Counted from the first letter of the stretch, positions 20,746 to 30,746 are shown. The stretch: 64,000 bases of DNA from Agrobacterium fabrum str. C58 (GCF_000092025.1 NC_003062.2:2777581-2841580), one strand, 5' to 3'. A program made the numbers and translations. Notes: generated from the sequence alone by a model not told the origin.

Positions 20746-21473
20746 TCGGCGCTATAAAGCGCACTTTCGCGGAAATCCGTTGAGGCCAGACCATGCCCGA
20801 CGAAGATCAGCGCCGTACGTTCCACCGGCTCGGCCACAAGCTTGCCCTCGATATCAAAAAGCGTGCCACGAATGATCCGTTCATCCGGCCAGGAGGCACG
20901 CACGACAATGGCGACCGGGCAATCGGAGCCATAAAGCGGTGTCAGTTCCTCCACCACCTTGCCGATGGCATGGATGGCGAGATGAATGGCGAGTGTCGCA
21001 CCTGTCGCGCCAAAAGCCTTCAGCGTCTCACCCTCAGGCATTTTTGAAGCGCGGCCGGAAATACGGGTCAGCACTAGGCTCTGCGCCATTTCCGGCACCG
21101 TCAGCTCCCGCTGCAGGGTGGCAGCAGCGGCAGCGAAGGAGGGCACACCGGGGGTGACGGTATAATCGAGACCCAGGCGCTCCAGGCGGCGGATCTGCTC
21201 GCCCATGGCGCTCCAGATCGAAAGATCGCCGGAATGCAACCGCGCGACATCCTTACCGGCCTTGGCGGCCGCCACGAACTCCGCCTCGATCTCGTCAAGC
21301 GAAAGTGCTGCCGTATCGACAATGCGTGCACCCGGCGGGCAATAATCGATCAAGGCCTTCGGAACCAGCGAACCGGCGTAAAGGCAGACTGGGCAGGCCG
21401 CGATAAGATCGCGCCCGCGCACCGTGATGAGATCGGCGGCGCCCGGACCGGCGCCGATGAAATGAACCGTCAT
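20700..21473 (-). CDS. cobM: Precorrin-4 C11-methyltransferase
   Basis: SAM-dependent methylation of precorrin-4 at C-11, giving precorrin-5. The 257-residue tetrapyrrole methylase has [18 protein letters not shown], the [15 protein letters not shown] glycine loop region and [21 protein letters not shown]. It is joined to cobE by an ATGA overlap, and its tail overlaps cbiD on the other strand. Confidence 0.96.
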   Translation of the reverse strand: MTVHFIGAGPGAADLITVRGRDLIAACPVCLYAGSLVPKALIDYCPPGARIVDTAALSLDEIEAEFVAAAKAGKDVARLHSGDLSIWSAMGEQIRRLERLGLDYTVTPGVPSFAAAAATLQRELTVPEMAQSLVLTRISGRASKMPEGETLKAFGATGATLAIHLAIHAIGKVVEELTPLYGSDCPVAIVVRASWPDERIIRGTLFDIEGKLVAEPVERTALIFVGHGLASTDFRESALYSADYVRRFRSPKEDGAG

Positions 21474-21907
21474 TCTTGTTCTCCGTATTCAATGGCGCTG
21501 CGGCTACCATGCGGCGCGTCACTCGTCATTGCGATAGCCACAGTGACGTCACCGACCACGAGGCGTGGCGCGACCAGCCTTGCGCCTGCACCAGCCGCAG
21601 CAAGTGCTGCCGCTTCGCTGACGCTTGGCGAACCTGAGTGATCGAGGCTGGCCTGTGAAAATGTCATTGTCTCGGCGGCAACCGCTTCAAGCCGTTCCTG
21701 CGCCACGATTTCAAGCGACAGAGACAGACCCTTCGCCGCCTCCGCAAGGCCGGCCTCGTCGGCCTTTAGCGGCGCAGTCGCCAGATAGTCAACCGTGACG
21801 CCAAAAGCACGCTCCGCCGCCCGCACAGCCGCAATGATCGCGTCCGAGGCGGCACCTTTGCGGCAGCCTATGCCAGCCACGGTCACCATGGCTTGACCCA
21901 GCTCCAT
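21470..21907 (-). CDS. cobE: Cobalamin biosynthesis protein CobE (CbiG C-terminal-like)
   Basis: A 145-residue stand-alone protein equivalent to the C-terminal domain of CbiG, with [20 protein letters not shown] at the N-terminus and [21 protein letters not shown] near the C-terminus. CobE is required for B12 synthesis in the aerobic pathway, but its chemical role is not well defined. A start 18 bp downstream (MVTVAGIG) is also possible; the one used overlaps cobL by 25 bp. cobM follows directly. Confidence 0.88.
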   Translation of the reverse strand: MELGQAMVTVAGIGCRKGAASDAIIAAVRAAERAFGVTVDYLATAPLKADEAGLAEAAKGLSLSLEIVAQERLEAVAAETMTFSQASLDHSGSPSVSEAAALAAAGAGARLVAPRLVVGDVTVAIAMTSDAPHGSRSAIEYGEQE

Positions 21908-23142
21908 TGTGTCACCGGCATAGCCGGACGCCAGCCGGACATGGAACCGACAGCAGCAGCCCGCGAGACCTCCAGCCGGATCATCGACCCGCCGAATTTC
22001 GCATGGGCAGCAAGCAATACCGCTTCCATTTCCAGCGTCACCGCATTGGCCACCAGCCGCCCGCCCGGTTTCAGAGCATCCATGGCGGCCTCCAGCACAC
22101 CCGTCTCACTGCCGCCGCCGCCAATAAAGATCGCATCCGGTGAAGACAAGCCTTCAAAAGCCGCCGGAGCCGTGCCGATCATGACCTCAAGCCCCGGAAC
22201 ACCAAAAGCGTCAGCATTGCGGGCAATCCGCTCAGCCCTTTCCGGATGCTGCTCGATGGCGATGGCGCGCAGCGAAGGATGCGACAACATCCATTCGATG
22301 CCGATCGAGCCGGAGCCCGCACCAATATCCCACAGCAGTTCTCCCCGACGGGAGGCGAGTGACGAAAGCGTCACCGCGCGGATTTCGCGCTTGGTGATCT
22401 GCCCGTCATGTTCAAACAGGCCGTCATCAAGCCCGTGAGCAAAAGGCAGGAGGCGCGCACCCTCATCCGCCACGACCTCGATCGCGACGACATTGAGCGG
22501 ATCAGTATCTTCAAAGCCAAAATCAGCAGCCCGGATTTGCCGTCGCTTTTCCCGGTCTCCGCCCAATGCTTCAAGCAGGATGAATTCCGAACGGCCGAAG
22601 CCGGCATCGGACAGCAGCCGCGCAATCAAGGCTGGGTCGCGCTCATCAGACGTCAGCGCGATGATCCGCGCGCCATGATGCAGATGTGGCCGCAACAGAT
22701 CGATTGAGCGCCCATGCAGCGAAACGCATTCGGCCGATTGCAGGGCCCAGCCAAGCCGCGAGGCGGCCAGCGAAAAGGCGGAAGGCGAGGGATAACAAGC
22801 CGTTTCCTCCGCCGGAATCCGCCGCAGAAGCGTGACCCCCGCACCATAGAAGAACGGATCGCCCGATGCCAGCACACACACCAGGCGGCCGCGCAATGCG
22901 AGAACATCGTTCATGTCCACATCAAACGGCACCGGCCAGGCCCGCGCTTCGCCGCGAATGGCCCCAGCCGCCAGTTCCAGATGGCGTTTGCCGCCGAAAA
23001 CCACCTCGGCTGCCTCTATCGCCTGACGCGCATTTTCACCCAGCCCCTGAAGCCCGTCCTCGCCTATACCGACAATGGACAGCCACGGCTTTTCGTTCTT
23101 TTCAGTGGAAGCCTTTGCCGTTCCGGAATATTCAGATGTCAT
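21883..23142 (-). CDS. cobL: Precorrin-6Y C5,15-methyltransferase (decarboxylating)
   Basis: Bifunctional CbiE-CbiT fusion that methylates C-5 and C-15 and decarboxylates the C-12 acetate, giving precorrin-8. The N-terminal CbiE-like methylase domain (WLSIVGIGEDGLQGL, VCVLASGDPFFYGAG, SLHGRSIDLLRPHLH) is followed by a CbiT-like domain (LLWDIGAGSGSIGIEW, AIFIGGGGSETGVLEAA). Its ATG shares the central AT of a CATG with the start of cobK on the other strand. Upstream ATGs inside cobK are possible. The two-domain length fits the family. Confidence 0.94.
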   Translation of the reverse strand: MTSEYSGTAKASTEKNEKPWLSIVGIGEDGLQGLGENARQAIEAAEVVFGGKRHLELAAGAIRGEARAWPVPFDVDMNDVLALRGRLVCVLASGDPFFYGAGVTLLRRIPAEETACYPSPSAFSLAASRLGWALQSAECVSLHGRSIDLLRPHLHHGARIIALTSDERDPALIARLLSDAGFGRSEFILLEALGGDREKRRQIRAADFGFEDTDPLNVVAIEVVADEGARLLPFAHGLDDGLFEHDGQITKREIRAVTLSSLASRRGELLWDIGAGSGSIGIEWMLSHPSLRAIAIEQHPERAERIARNADAFGVPGLEVMIGTAPAAFEGLSSPDAIFIGGGGSETGVLEAAMDALKPGGRLVANAVTLEMEAVLLAAHAKFGGSMIRLEVSRAAAVGSMSGWRPAMPVTQWSWVKPW

Positions 23143-23923
23143 GACACGCTCCATACTCATCCTTGGCGGCACGGCGGATGCCCGCATTCTGGCCGGCCGG
23201 CTGGCGGAAGACTCCGGCTACCGAATTCTGCTGTCCATGGCCGGGCGCACGCTCTCGCCGGTGGAACAGCCCGTGCCGATGCGCAGCGGCGGGTTTGGTG
23301 GCGCGGCAGGACTGGCGGATTTCATTCGCGCAGAGGGTTTCGATATTCTCGTGGACGCCACTCATCCCTATGCGGCCAGAATTTCCGCCAATGCCGTCGA
23401 GGCGGCAAGGCTTGCCAATATACCACTGGTCGTGCTCTCGCGTCCCGTCTGGCCGCGTCAGCCGGGTGACACATGGCAGAGCGTCCACACCGTCGGACAG
23501 GCCGTCACCGCGCTGGGCACTACGGGCAAACGTGTGTTTCTGGCGCTTGGCCGTCAGGAGCTTCTTCCTTTCGAAGCAGCACCTCAGCACAGTTATCTCA
23601 TCCGCAGCGTCGACCCGGTGGAACCGCCGCTGAGGGCCCCGGATGCGCGCTATATCACCGCGCGTGGTCCTTTCGTAACGGAAGATGAAATCCGCATGCT
23701 GGAGGAAAACCGCATCGAGGTGGTGATATCGAAAAACTCGGGCGGCAGCGCCAGTTACGGCAAGATCGAAGCAGCGAGACGGCTCGGCCTGCCGGTCATC
23801 ATGATCGAACGGCCGCAACAATTGAACGATACGCCCGCGAATAATGTGACCGTGCCGGATATCGCCACTGCGCTCACCGCCATACGCCATCAGCTTTCCC
23901 TTTTCGAAAACCGTGGCGAATAA
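23141..23923 (+). CDS. cobK: Precorrin-6A reductase
   Basis: NADPH-dependent reduction of precorrin-6A to precorrin-6B (dihydro-precorrin-6), just after the C-1 methylation step. The 260-residue CobK/CbiJ protein has the N-terminal nucleotide motif ILILGGTADARILAGRLAE, DILVDATHPYAARISANAVEA and VVISKNSGGSASYGKIEAAR. It is the only gene on the plus strand between 20.75 and 32.7 kb. Its start codon overlaps that of cobL and its 3' end overlaps cobJ by 34 bp. Confidence 0.95.
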   Translation: MTRSILILGGTADARILAGRLAEDSGYRILLSMAGRTLSPVEQPVPMRSGGFGGAAGLADFIRAEGFDILVDATHPYAARISANAVEAARLANIPLVVLSRPVWPRQPGDTWQSVHTVGQAVTALGTTGKRVFLALGRQELLPFEAAPQHSYLIRSVDPVEPPLRAPDARYITARGPFVTEDEIRMLEENRIEVVISKNSGGSASYGKIEAARRLGLPVIMIERPQQLNDTPANNVTVPDIATALTAIRHQLSLFENRGE

Positions 23924-24651
23924 ACGATCGGTTCCTTGCCGGAACGCGCGATCAGGCGGGTTTCCACCGAGCCGACGATGATGCAGGTGGCCATGTCGGC
24001 CATGTCGCTCGACGCCTCCGACAGGGGCACCACCCGAATACGTTCATCAACCCGGCCTGCGGCGCGGCCGAATATCACCGGTACCGAGCCGGGCAAATGT
24101 TTGCGCAACAGGTCGAAGGCGGTAGAAAGCTGGTGCGGCCGCGCCTTGCTAACAGGATTGTAGAAAGCCATCACGAATCCGGCTTCGGCCGCTGCAATCA
24201 GCCGTTTTTCGATAATGCCCCAGGGCTTGAGGTTATCTGAAAGCGAAATGGCGCAGAAATCATGGCCGAGTGGCGCACCGGCCTTTGCAGCGACGGCGAG
24301 CATGGCGGTCACACCAGGCACGACGGAAAAGTCGATGTCACGCCATTCGAGAGGGCCGTTTTCAATCGCCTCGCAAATCGCCGCCGCCATGGCGAAAACA
24401 CCGGGATCACCGCCTGACACCACGCAGACGTTGCCGCCTTCGGCCGCAAGCGTGAGCGCCTGTTCGGCGCGGGAGATTTCCTCACGATTGTCGGAAGCAT
24501 GACGCCGCTGGTGAGGCCCAAGCGAAAGGCGGTCGAGATAGGGGATGTAACCGAAAAAATCTTCCGATGACTCGACAGCGGCCAGCGCCTCAGGCGTCAC
24601 CTGATTTCCGTTGCCGGGACCAAGGCCGATAACAACGAGTTTGCCGGTCAT
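23890..24651 (-). CDS. cobJ: Precorrin-3B C17-methyltransferase
   Basis: SAM-dependent C-17 methylation coupled to ring contraction, turning precorrin-3B into precorrin-4. The 253-residue protein shows KLVVIGLGPGNGNQVTPEA, the FFGYIPYLDRL stretch, CVVSGGDPGVFAMAAAICEA and VMAFYNPVSKARPHQL, all typical of CobJ/CbiH. It starts at an ATGA overlap with cobI and ends tail-to-tail over the cobK terminus. Confidence 0.96.
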   Translation of the reverse strand: MTGKLVVIGLGPGNGNQVTPEALAAVESSEDFFGYIPYLDRLSLGPHQRRHASDNREEISRAEQALTLAAEGGNVCVVSGGDPGVFAMAAAICEAIENGPLEWRDIDFSVVPGVTAMLAVAAKAGAPLGHDFCAISLSDNLKPWGIIEKRLIAAAEAGFVMAFYNPVSKARPHQLSTAFDLLRKHLPGSVPVIFGRAAGRVDERIRVVPLSEASSDMADMATCIIVGSVETRLIARSGKEPIVYSPRFSKRES

Positions 24652-25415
24652 GACCCTTCGCTCCCTGCTGGCCTGGTTTTCCAGCCTGGTACCAGAACCA
24701 GCGAAAAATAGGGCGCGGGCGAGGCATCACGCTCGATGAGCCGCACCGCGTGGCTGTTCGCCATGGTGCCGCGCTCGACATACAGCGCCTCTTCGAGCTT
24801 GCCGGCCACTTCCAGCGCGCGGCGGATTTTCGGCAGATTGCGGCCGACCTTCATGATCACGGCGCCATCCGTGCCGGAAAGTCGCTCCGCGAGCACCTCT
24901 TCTGCCAGCGTGCCGGGAAGCACGCTCAGAATATCGTCGCCCTGCACGAGCGGCAGGCCGGCCATGGACCAGCAACCGGACATGGCGGTGATGCCGGCAA
25001 CGACTTCCGCCTCATAGGACGGCGCAAGCCGCAGATGGAGATGCATATAGGAGCCGTAAAACAGCGGATCGCCTTCAGAGAGCACGGCCACATTGCGCCC
25101 GGCATCGAGATGCACGGCAATATCCTTCGCGGACTGATCAAAGAACGCGGCAATCGCGCCGCGATAATCTTCGCCGTTCTTGTCGCTTTCGACAGTGACG
25201 GGATAGACCAGCGGCATTTCAAGCGTGCCGGGTCGAATAAAGGCTTCGACAATGCCACGGCCATTGCCGGCGCTGCCCTTCTTGCAGAAAAAGGCGAGAA
25301 CATCGGCATTTTCGATGGCGCGCACGGCTTTCAGCGTCAGCAGCTCAGGATCACCCGGACCAGTGCCGACGCCGACAAGCTTACCCTTGGCATGTTCAAA
25401 AAGCGCAGCACTCAC
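24648..25415 (-). CDS. cobI: Precorrin-2 C20-methyltransferase
   Basis: Methylates precorrin-2 at C-20, giving precorrin-3A. The 255-residue tetrapyrrole methylase has LVGVGTGPGDPELLTLKAVRAI, VAVLSEGDPLFYGSYMHLHLRL and VVAGITAMSGCWSMAGLPLVQGDD, the CobI/CbiL family signature. ATGA overlaps join it to cobH upstream and cobJ downstream. Confidence 0.96.
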   Translation of the reverse strand: MSAALFEHAKGKLVGVGTGPGDPELLTLKAVRAIENADVLAFFCKKGSAGNGRGIVEAFIRPGTLEMPLVYPVTVESDKNGEDYRGAIAAFFDQSAKDIAVHLDAGRNVAVLSEGDPLFYGSYMHLHLRLAPSYEAEVVAGITAMSGCWSMAGLPLVQGDDILSVLPGTLAEEVLAERLSGTDGAVIMKVGRNLPKIRRALEVAGKLEEALYVERGTMANSHAVRLIERDASPAPYFSLVLVPGWKTRPAGSEGS

Positions 25416-26044
25416 AGGCCCGCCCTCGCAACCGCGTTGATGGCGGCGGCCGTCATGGCCGAGCCGCCCAAACGTCCCTTGACGATAGCATAGGGAATGC
25501 CAAGCGCACTTGCCTCCAGCGCATCTTTCGATTCCGCCGCACCGACAAAACCAACCGGCATACCGATGATGGCAGCCGGACGCGGGCCGCCTTTTTCCAG
25601 CATTTCCAGAAGATAAAACAAAGCCGTTGGCGCGTTGCCTATAGCGACCAAGGCACCGTCGAGATAATCCGCCCAGAGATCGAGCGCAGCAGCCGAGCGG
25701 GTGTTGCCGATGTTTTTCGCAAGCTCCGGCGTGCGTGGATCGCGAAGCGTGCAGATGACAGCATTATCAGCCGGAAGTCTTGCATGCGTCACGCCATGGG
25801 CAACCATTTGCGCATCACACAGAACGGGTTTGCCGGCGAGCAAGGCGCCCCGCGCGGCCGAAACGAAATCCGGCGAAAAGCGGAAATGGCCTGCCGCCTC
25901 CACCTGCCCGCAGGCATGGATCATGCGAATGGCGATATCCGCCTGCTCTTCGGTAAAGGCGGATAAATCCGCTTCCTCGCGAATAATGGCGAAAGAGCGC
26001 TCATAGATCGCATTGCCATCGCGAATATAATCATAGTCGGTCAT
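25412..26044 (-). CDS. cobH: Precorrin-8X methylmutase
   Basis: Moves the C-11 methyl group to C-12, forming hydrogenobyrinic acid. The 210-residue protein contains RMIHACGQVEAAGHF, whose first histidine is the catalytic residue of the family, then VLCDAQMVAHGVTH and PAAIIGMPVGFVGAAESK. Length matches the family. It is joined to cobG and cobI by ATGA overlaps. Confidence 0.97.
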   Translation of the reverse strand: MTDYDYIRDGNAIYERSFAIIREEADLSAFTEEQADIAIRMIHACGQVEAAGHFRFSPDFVSAARGALLAGKPVLCDAQMVAHGVTHARLPADNAVICTLRDPRTPELAKNIGNTRSAAALDLWADYLDGALVAIGNAPTALFYLLEMLEKGGPRPAAIIGMPVGFVGAAESKDALEASALGIPYAIVKGRLGGSAMTAAAINAVARAGL

Positions 26045-27399
26045 TGGTTATCCTGTCGAAGCGCCGCACCGATTTCCTCCCGGCCCAGACGGGCAAAAAA
26101 GATGGCGGCGTTTTCACCGGGCTTATGTTCTTTTTCGTAAAGACGGGCAAGCCGCGAAAGCGCGGTCTGCTGTTGCTCGAAAGGCAAAATCCCGGCTGGC
26201 GGGTCACCGGCGCGGCCGGAAATCGAGAATGCCAGGCCATCCGAAGTACCCGCGAGAGTGAAGAGCGAAGGGGCGGGATGTGCACAGCCCTTGCCGCAGC
26301 CGGAAACATGCAGCGTGAAGGAACCGTCCAGCAACGCGGCACATTCTTCGGCAGCAAAAGCCGCCAGGTCGTGCGTGTGAAGAAAAGCCGAGGCACAGCC
26401 CGGCGCGCCGGAACAGACCGCGATGGAGGACCGCGCATCGCCTGCCGTCGTGACGAAGCCGGATGCCACCGCAGCCTCACGCAAAGCCTCACAGGCCGAC
26501 GACGATCCAAAAAATAGCAGGCTATGGTTTAGCGATGGCCGCAGGGCATCGATACCGAACGTGTCAGCCCGCTCGCAGAGATGCGCCAAGTCGGCACTTC
26601 GAATCTGCCCGAAAGCAGGCGCGACACCAACGGCGAAGCGGCTCTCTCCCGTCATCATCAAACCCAGGGGCAACGAAGGGGTCCGGGCTTCGCCCCCGCT
26701 TCCCCAACCCAGCAGACGCTCACCGCAAATCGCCGTCACCGTTTGCTGATCCACATCGCGGCCGCGGGCAAACGGTCCCTTTTCAGCCAGAAAAACAAGA
26801 AGTGACAGAACCACACCGGCCGCCGCAACCGGCTCAACCAGCCCCGCCTTCAACGCCTTGCTTTCCGGCCCGCCAACAAGCAGTTGCCAGAAAGTCCGAC
26901 CTTCCAGCCGGATTGCTTTCAGACGAATATCGGCCAGCAAATCGCCCATTGCGAGGCGTCCGCCGCCATCGATGACAACAGAAGTTTTGGCCGCGAGTTT
27001 GTCATGCAGCGCCAGGGCGCCAGCGCCTTTTCTAATCTCCTCGGCGAGAAAACGGCCATCCGCGATTTCCGCATCATCCCGGCCGGCAAGCGGCGAAGTC
27101 TCGACCGCAAGCCCTTCGCGTAGTGGCAGATCAAGCGCCAGAACATCTTTTGCGAGGGCGCAGGCGCTTTCCGGCGTCAGGCCGCGAAATTGCAGGCTGC
27201 CGCGCGCCGTAATGTCGATCAACCCATTGCCGTGGCGCTCGGCGAGGCCGCAAAGCGTCACCATCACATGGGGCGAAATATCCGCCTCGAAAGCAACCCG
27301 CGACAAAAAACCGTCGCCGGTTTGCATGGGGGCGGACAAGGCCGGGCACAGACCACGGCGGCCAAATGGCTGAACGGGATCGGCAACAGCAGCCATCAT
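26041..27399 (-). CDS. cobG: Precorrin-3B synthase (CobG)
   Basis: Oxygen-dependent monooxygenase of the aerobic pathway that converts precorrin-3A to precorrin-3B. The 452-residue protein resembles sirohaem nitrite/sulfite reductases: two ferredoxin-like repeats and an iron-sulfur ligand set in SGAPGCASAF and HVSGCGKGCAHP. Its presence marks the route as aerobic. The start used overlaps the cobN stop as ATGA. An upstream codon at 27474 would add a Cys/Gly-rich 25-residue extension that probably is not translated. Confidence 0.95.
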   Translation of the reverse strand: MMAAVADPVQPFGRRGLCPALSAPMQTGDGFLSRVAFEADISPHVMVTLCGLAERHGNGLIDITARGSLQFRGLTPESACALAKDVLALDLPLREGLAVETSPLAGRDDAEIADGRFLAEEIRKGAGALALHDKLAAKTSVVIDGGGRLAMGDLLADIRLKAIRLEGRTFWQLLVGGPESKALKAGLVEPVAAAGVVLSLLVFLAEKGPFARGRDVDQQTVTAICGERLLGWGSGGEARTPSLPLGLMMTGESRFAVGVAPAFGQIRSADLAHLCERADTFGIDALRPSLNHSLLFFGSSSACEALREAAVASGFVTTAGDARSSIAVCSGAPGCASAFLHTHDLAAFAAEECAALLDGSFTLHVSGCGKGCAHPAPSLFTLAGTSDGLAFSISGRAGDPPAGILPFEQQQTALSRLARLYEKEHKPGENAAIFFARLGREEIGAALRQDNQ

Positions 27400-30300
27400 G
27401 CACCTACCCTTTCGGATCGGGGCAGGATCAGCATTTCCAGCTCCGCATCCACCGCATTGCGGCGGCTGTGCCACAAGCCACGGCGGCGGGCGGATAAAAA
27501 GCGCGCGGCCATCACCTCTGCCGCCTTCGGATTTTCCCGCAGGATGAAATCGCGGACTTCCTCATTGCCGAAATAGGCATCGTAAAGCGCCTCGATCAGC
27601 GAGGAGGATACCACATGGGTGGTTTCGGCAAAGCCGACCAGCCGGTCCACCGTTTCTGCAAATTCCGCCGCCCCGCGTGGGCCGTGCCGCATCTGGCCGG
27701 CAATGAAACGCGGATTGACGGCGCGGGCGCGCACCACCCGCGTCAGCGCCTGTGTCATCGATCTGGCCCGCGGACGTGCCGGATCGGTCGTATCCAGCGC
27801 GACGATATCGGCGATGCCGCCAAGTACGGCCTTCGCAGCGGAGAAACCGCCGATAAAGGCGACGTCGGAAGAGCCGTCGAGAAGATCGCGACCGGGATCG
27901 TCGCCGGTATGAACCAGAAGATCAGCCCGGCGCACCAGTTCCGTAAAGCCGGCATCCTCGAAAATCTCGAGCCCATCGGCGCCGCCAAAGGCATGGTTCG
28001 CTGCATCGAGATAGGCCTGCCCCAGCTCCTCGCGTTCGTCCCAGGTGCCGCTGGCGAGCTTTTCCTCGATACCGGCGCCATAGGTGCCGGGCGCAGAACC
28101 GAAGATGCGCGCAGGAATATGCCCAAGCGCTGCCGCCTCTTCCGCCAGCGGATTGTCGCCCGGCGCTTCGTCCCGCCGCGCAACCGCCTTGGCGGCCGCA
28201 TCGAGAAGCGCGATGAGCGCCGGAAACATGTCGCGGAAAAGGCCGGAAATGCGAAACGTCACATCGACCCGCGGGCGGCCGAGGCTCGCCGGTGGCAGAA
28301 CCTCGATGCCGGTGACCCGGCCCGTGGCAGGATCATGGATTGGCCTTGCCCCCATCAGATGCAGCGCCTGCGCCACATCCTCGCCGCCGTTGCGAAGGCT
28401 GGCACTGCCCCAGAGATCGAACACCAGATGTTTCGGCCAATCACCATGGGACTGCAGATGATGGCGAAGCACTTCCTCGCCCGCCATGCGGCCCAGATCG
28501 AAAGCTGTCGGCGTCGGCATGGTACGGGGATCGGCAGCATAAAGGTTGCGGCCGGTGGGCAGCACGTCGAGACGCCCTCGCGCAGGTGCACCGGAAGGAC
28601 CGGGGGCGATGTGCCGGCCATCGAGCGCCGCAAGCAGCGCGGCTTTCTCGGCCTTCGCGCTCTGAAGACGGAGAGGATCGGCCTCGCCTTCGGGGGAACG
28701 ACCGAAAACATGCTGACCGTCCTTGATGGCAAAATCCTTGAGGTCGCAGAGAAAGGCATCAATGCGTGAAAGGGCCGCATCGGCATCATCCTTCGCGCCA
28801 ACGCCCGCCTCGGCCGCCAGCCCGGTTTCCAGCGCCTTTTCAACGATCAGCTTCGCCAGCCGGTCACGGCGGCGACGATCAAGGCCATCCGCCTGCGCAT
28901 ATTCATCGACCAGCTGTTCCAGCGCCAACTGTTCCGGCGAAAGCCCGGCATTGACAAGCACCGGTGGCACATGGCCGATGGTAACCGCCGCGATGCGCCG
29001 CTTGGCAACCGCCGCCTCACCGGGGTTGGAGACGATGAATGGATAGACCACCGGCAGCGGGCCGGTGACGATTTCCGGGAAACAATCGCGGGAAAGCGCA
29101 ACCGTCTTGCCCGGCAACCATTCCAGCGTGCCATGCGCGCCCACATGCACGATGGCATGCGTCGCCACAACACTTTGCATCCATGCGCCGAAGGCGACGA
29201 GCGCGTGGCGTGGCGGCAGGGCAGGGTCGTGATAATCCACCCGCCGATCCTCGTTCCGCCCCCGATCCGGCGCGAGCGCGACGAAGACCTGGCCGAAGCG
29301 GGCAACGCGAAAATGGAAAGCGCCATCGGCAAAAGCGTCGTCCTGTTCCGCAGCTCCCCACGTCGCATTCATCGAGCTGGAGGCGGTCTCAGTCAAACCT
29401 GCAAAAAAATCCCGATAGGTGGAAAGATCGACGGTCGCTTCCTGGCTCTCGATACGATCGAGCAGCGCCCGCGCCGTTTCAGGAATATCCTCCACCGCAT
29501 AACCGGCCTCGGCGAGATCGCGCAGCATTTCGAGCACGCTTTGCGGCACATCGAGACCAACGGCATAACCGGTGCGCCCCGGCGCGGCACCGGGATAATC
29601 CGGCATCAGAATGACGATGCGGCGATCCCGCGGTGGCGCAGATTTCAGTCGCAGAAAGGCCGCGATGCGGTTCGCCACCTGCTCGATACGATCCGCCTCC
29701 GGCACATTCACAAGACTGACACCGCCATCTGTCCGCGCCTGTTTGAACGAAATCGCCCCGGTGAGAATCCGCCCGTCCAGTTCAGGCAAGACGACATGCA
29801 TGGCAAGATCGGACGGATTGAGGCCGCGCGCGTTTTCCACCCAGCCGACGCGCCGGGTGGTCGCCATCACCGCCTGGAAAACCGGAACGCCGAGACGGTC
29901 GAACAACGTCTCGCCCCTATCATCCGTATGGCTGGCAAAGGCCGTAGCGGCGATGATGGCGGCGGGCTGGAGAGCGGGCAGCACCGTTTCAAGAAAACGG
30001 ATCGCTTCCCCATCCTTCAACCCGCTGACGAAAATCGGCAGGGGTGCAAACCCGCGCGCAGAGAGCGCCTGAAACAGCGCATCGACGGGTGCAGCATCTT
30101 CCGCCAGAAGCATGGAGCGGTAAAAGAGGATGGGCAGAACGGACGCACCGGCAGGGAACCCGGCACAAGCCTCGTCCTGCCCAACGACACCCAGATCCGG
30201 CCGATAGAAGCCGGCTTTCGGCAGGGGGTCAGCCTTTATATCCGGCCATTCTCCACCGCCCGCCAGAACAGAAAGGCCAGCGGCAAGGCGGCCCATATTC

Positions 30301-30746
30301 TCCCTTCCACCTTCGCGGAAGAAGGAGAGAACGGAGGCCAGCATCGGCTTATCGACAGTTGAGGCCGCCTCGAGCTTTTCATCCCTTTCACTGCACTCCC
30401 CCGGCAAAAGCAGAAGCTTGATGCCCCGCCTGCGCGCCAGAATAGCCAGCTGATCGACCCCATAGCGCCAGCGCTCCGCGCCTCCGAGAATCCGGATAAG
30501 AATAACGCGGGCATGTTCCGCCGTTTTTTCGATCCAGAGATCGACCGACATCGGGTGCCGAAGTTCGGAGAGGTTCGCGGCAGAGAGGGAGGGGAGGGTC
30601 TCTCCCGCCTTTCCCCACGCCCGCTCAAGCCCGGCAAGATCGCTTGCCGAAAAAGACAGCACCACCACATCCGAACGCGGCTGGTTGAGATCAACCGGCT
30701 CGATCAGGTCGTCCAGAGACGAGGATGTGGTGGCGAGAATATGCAT
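27396..30746 (-). CDS. cobN: Cobaltochelatase subunit CobN
   Basis: Large subunit of the ATP-dependent CobNST chelatase that inserts cobalt into hydrogenobyrinic acid a,c-diamide. The 1116-residue protein has the family words VHVGAHGTLEWLPGKTVALS, PFIVSNPGEAAVAKRR, GHVPPVLVNAGLSPEQLALE, LPTGRNLYAADPRTMPT and RVDVTFRISGLFRDMFPALI. It is shorter than the approximately 1275-residue Pseudomonas denitrificans enzyme, with the N-terminal third appearing compact. cobS and cobT are not in this window. It follows cobW after 64 bp. Confidence 0.96.
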   Translation of the reverse strand: MHILATTSSSLDDLIEPVDLNQPRSDVVVLSFSASDLAGLERAWGKAGETLPSLSAANLSELRHPMSVDLWIEKTAEHARVILIRILGGAERWRYGVDQLAILARRRGIKLLLLPGECSERDEKLEAASTVDKPMLASVLSFFREGGRENMGRLAAGLSVLAGGGEWPDIKADPLPKAGFYRPDLGVVGQDEACAGFPAGASVLPILFYRSMLLAEDAAPVDALFQALSARGFAPLPIFVSGLKDGEAIRFLETVLPALQPAAIIAATAFASHTDDRGETLFDRLGVPVFQAVMATTRRVGWVENARGLNPSDLAMHVVLPELDGRILTGAISFKQARTDGGVSLVNVPEADRIEQVANRIAAFLRLKSAPPRDRRIVILMPDYPGAAPGRTGYAVGLDVPQSVLEMLRDLAEAGYAVEDIPETARALLDRIESQEATVDLSTYRDFFAGLTETASSSMNATWGAAEQDDAFADGAFHFRVARFGQVFVALAPDRGRNEDRRVDYHDPALPPRHALVAFGAWMQSVVATHAIVHVGAHGTLEWLPGKTVALSRDCFPEIVTGPLPVVYPFIVSNPGEAAVAKRRIAAVTIGHVPPVLVNAGLSPEQLALEQLVDEYAQADGLDRRRRDRLAKLIVEKALETGLAAEAGVGAKDDADAALSRIDAFLCDLKDFAIKDGQHVFGRSPEGEADPLRLQSAKAEKAALLAALDGRHIAPGPSGAPARGRLDVLPTGRNLYAADPRTMPTPTAFDLGRMAGEEVLRHHLQSHGDWPKHLVFDLWGSASLRNGGEDVAQALHLMGARPIHDPATGRVTGIEVLPPASLGRPRVDVTFRISGLFRDMFPALIALLDAAAKAVARRDEAPGDNPLAEEAAALGHIPARIFGSAPGTYGAGIEEKLASGTWDEREELGQAYLDAANHAFGGADGLEIFEDAGFTELVRRADLLVHTGDDPGRDLLDGSSDVAFIGGFSAAKAVLGGIADIVALDTTDPARPRARSMTQALTRVVRARAVNPRFIAGQMRHGPRGAAEFAETVDRLVGFAETTHVVSSSLIEALYDAYFGNEEVRDFILRENPKAAEVMAARFLSARRRGLWHSRRNAVDAELEMLILPRSERVGA

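Noticed and set aside
28971..30362. Long open frame of about 460 codons on the plus strand within cobN
   Set aside because: Arg/His/Gly-rich composition with no family motifs. It is the antisense shadow of a well-supported cobN gene in G+C-rich DNA.
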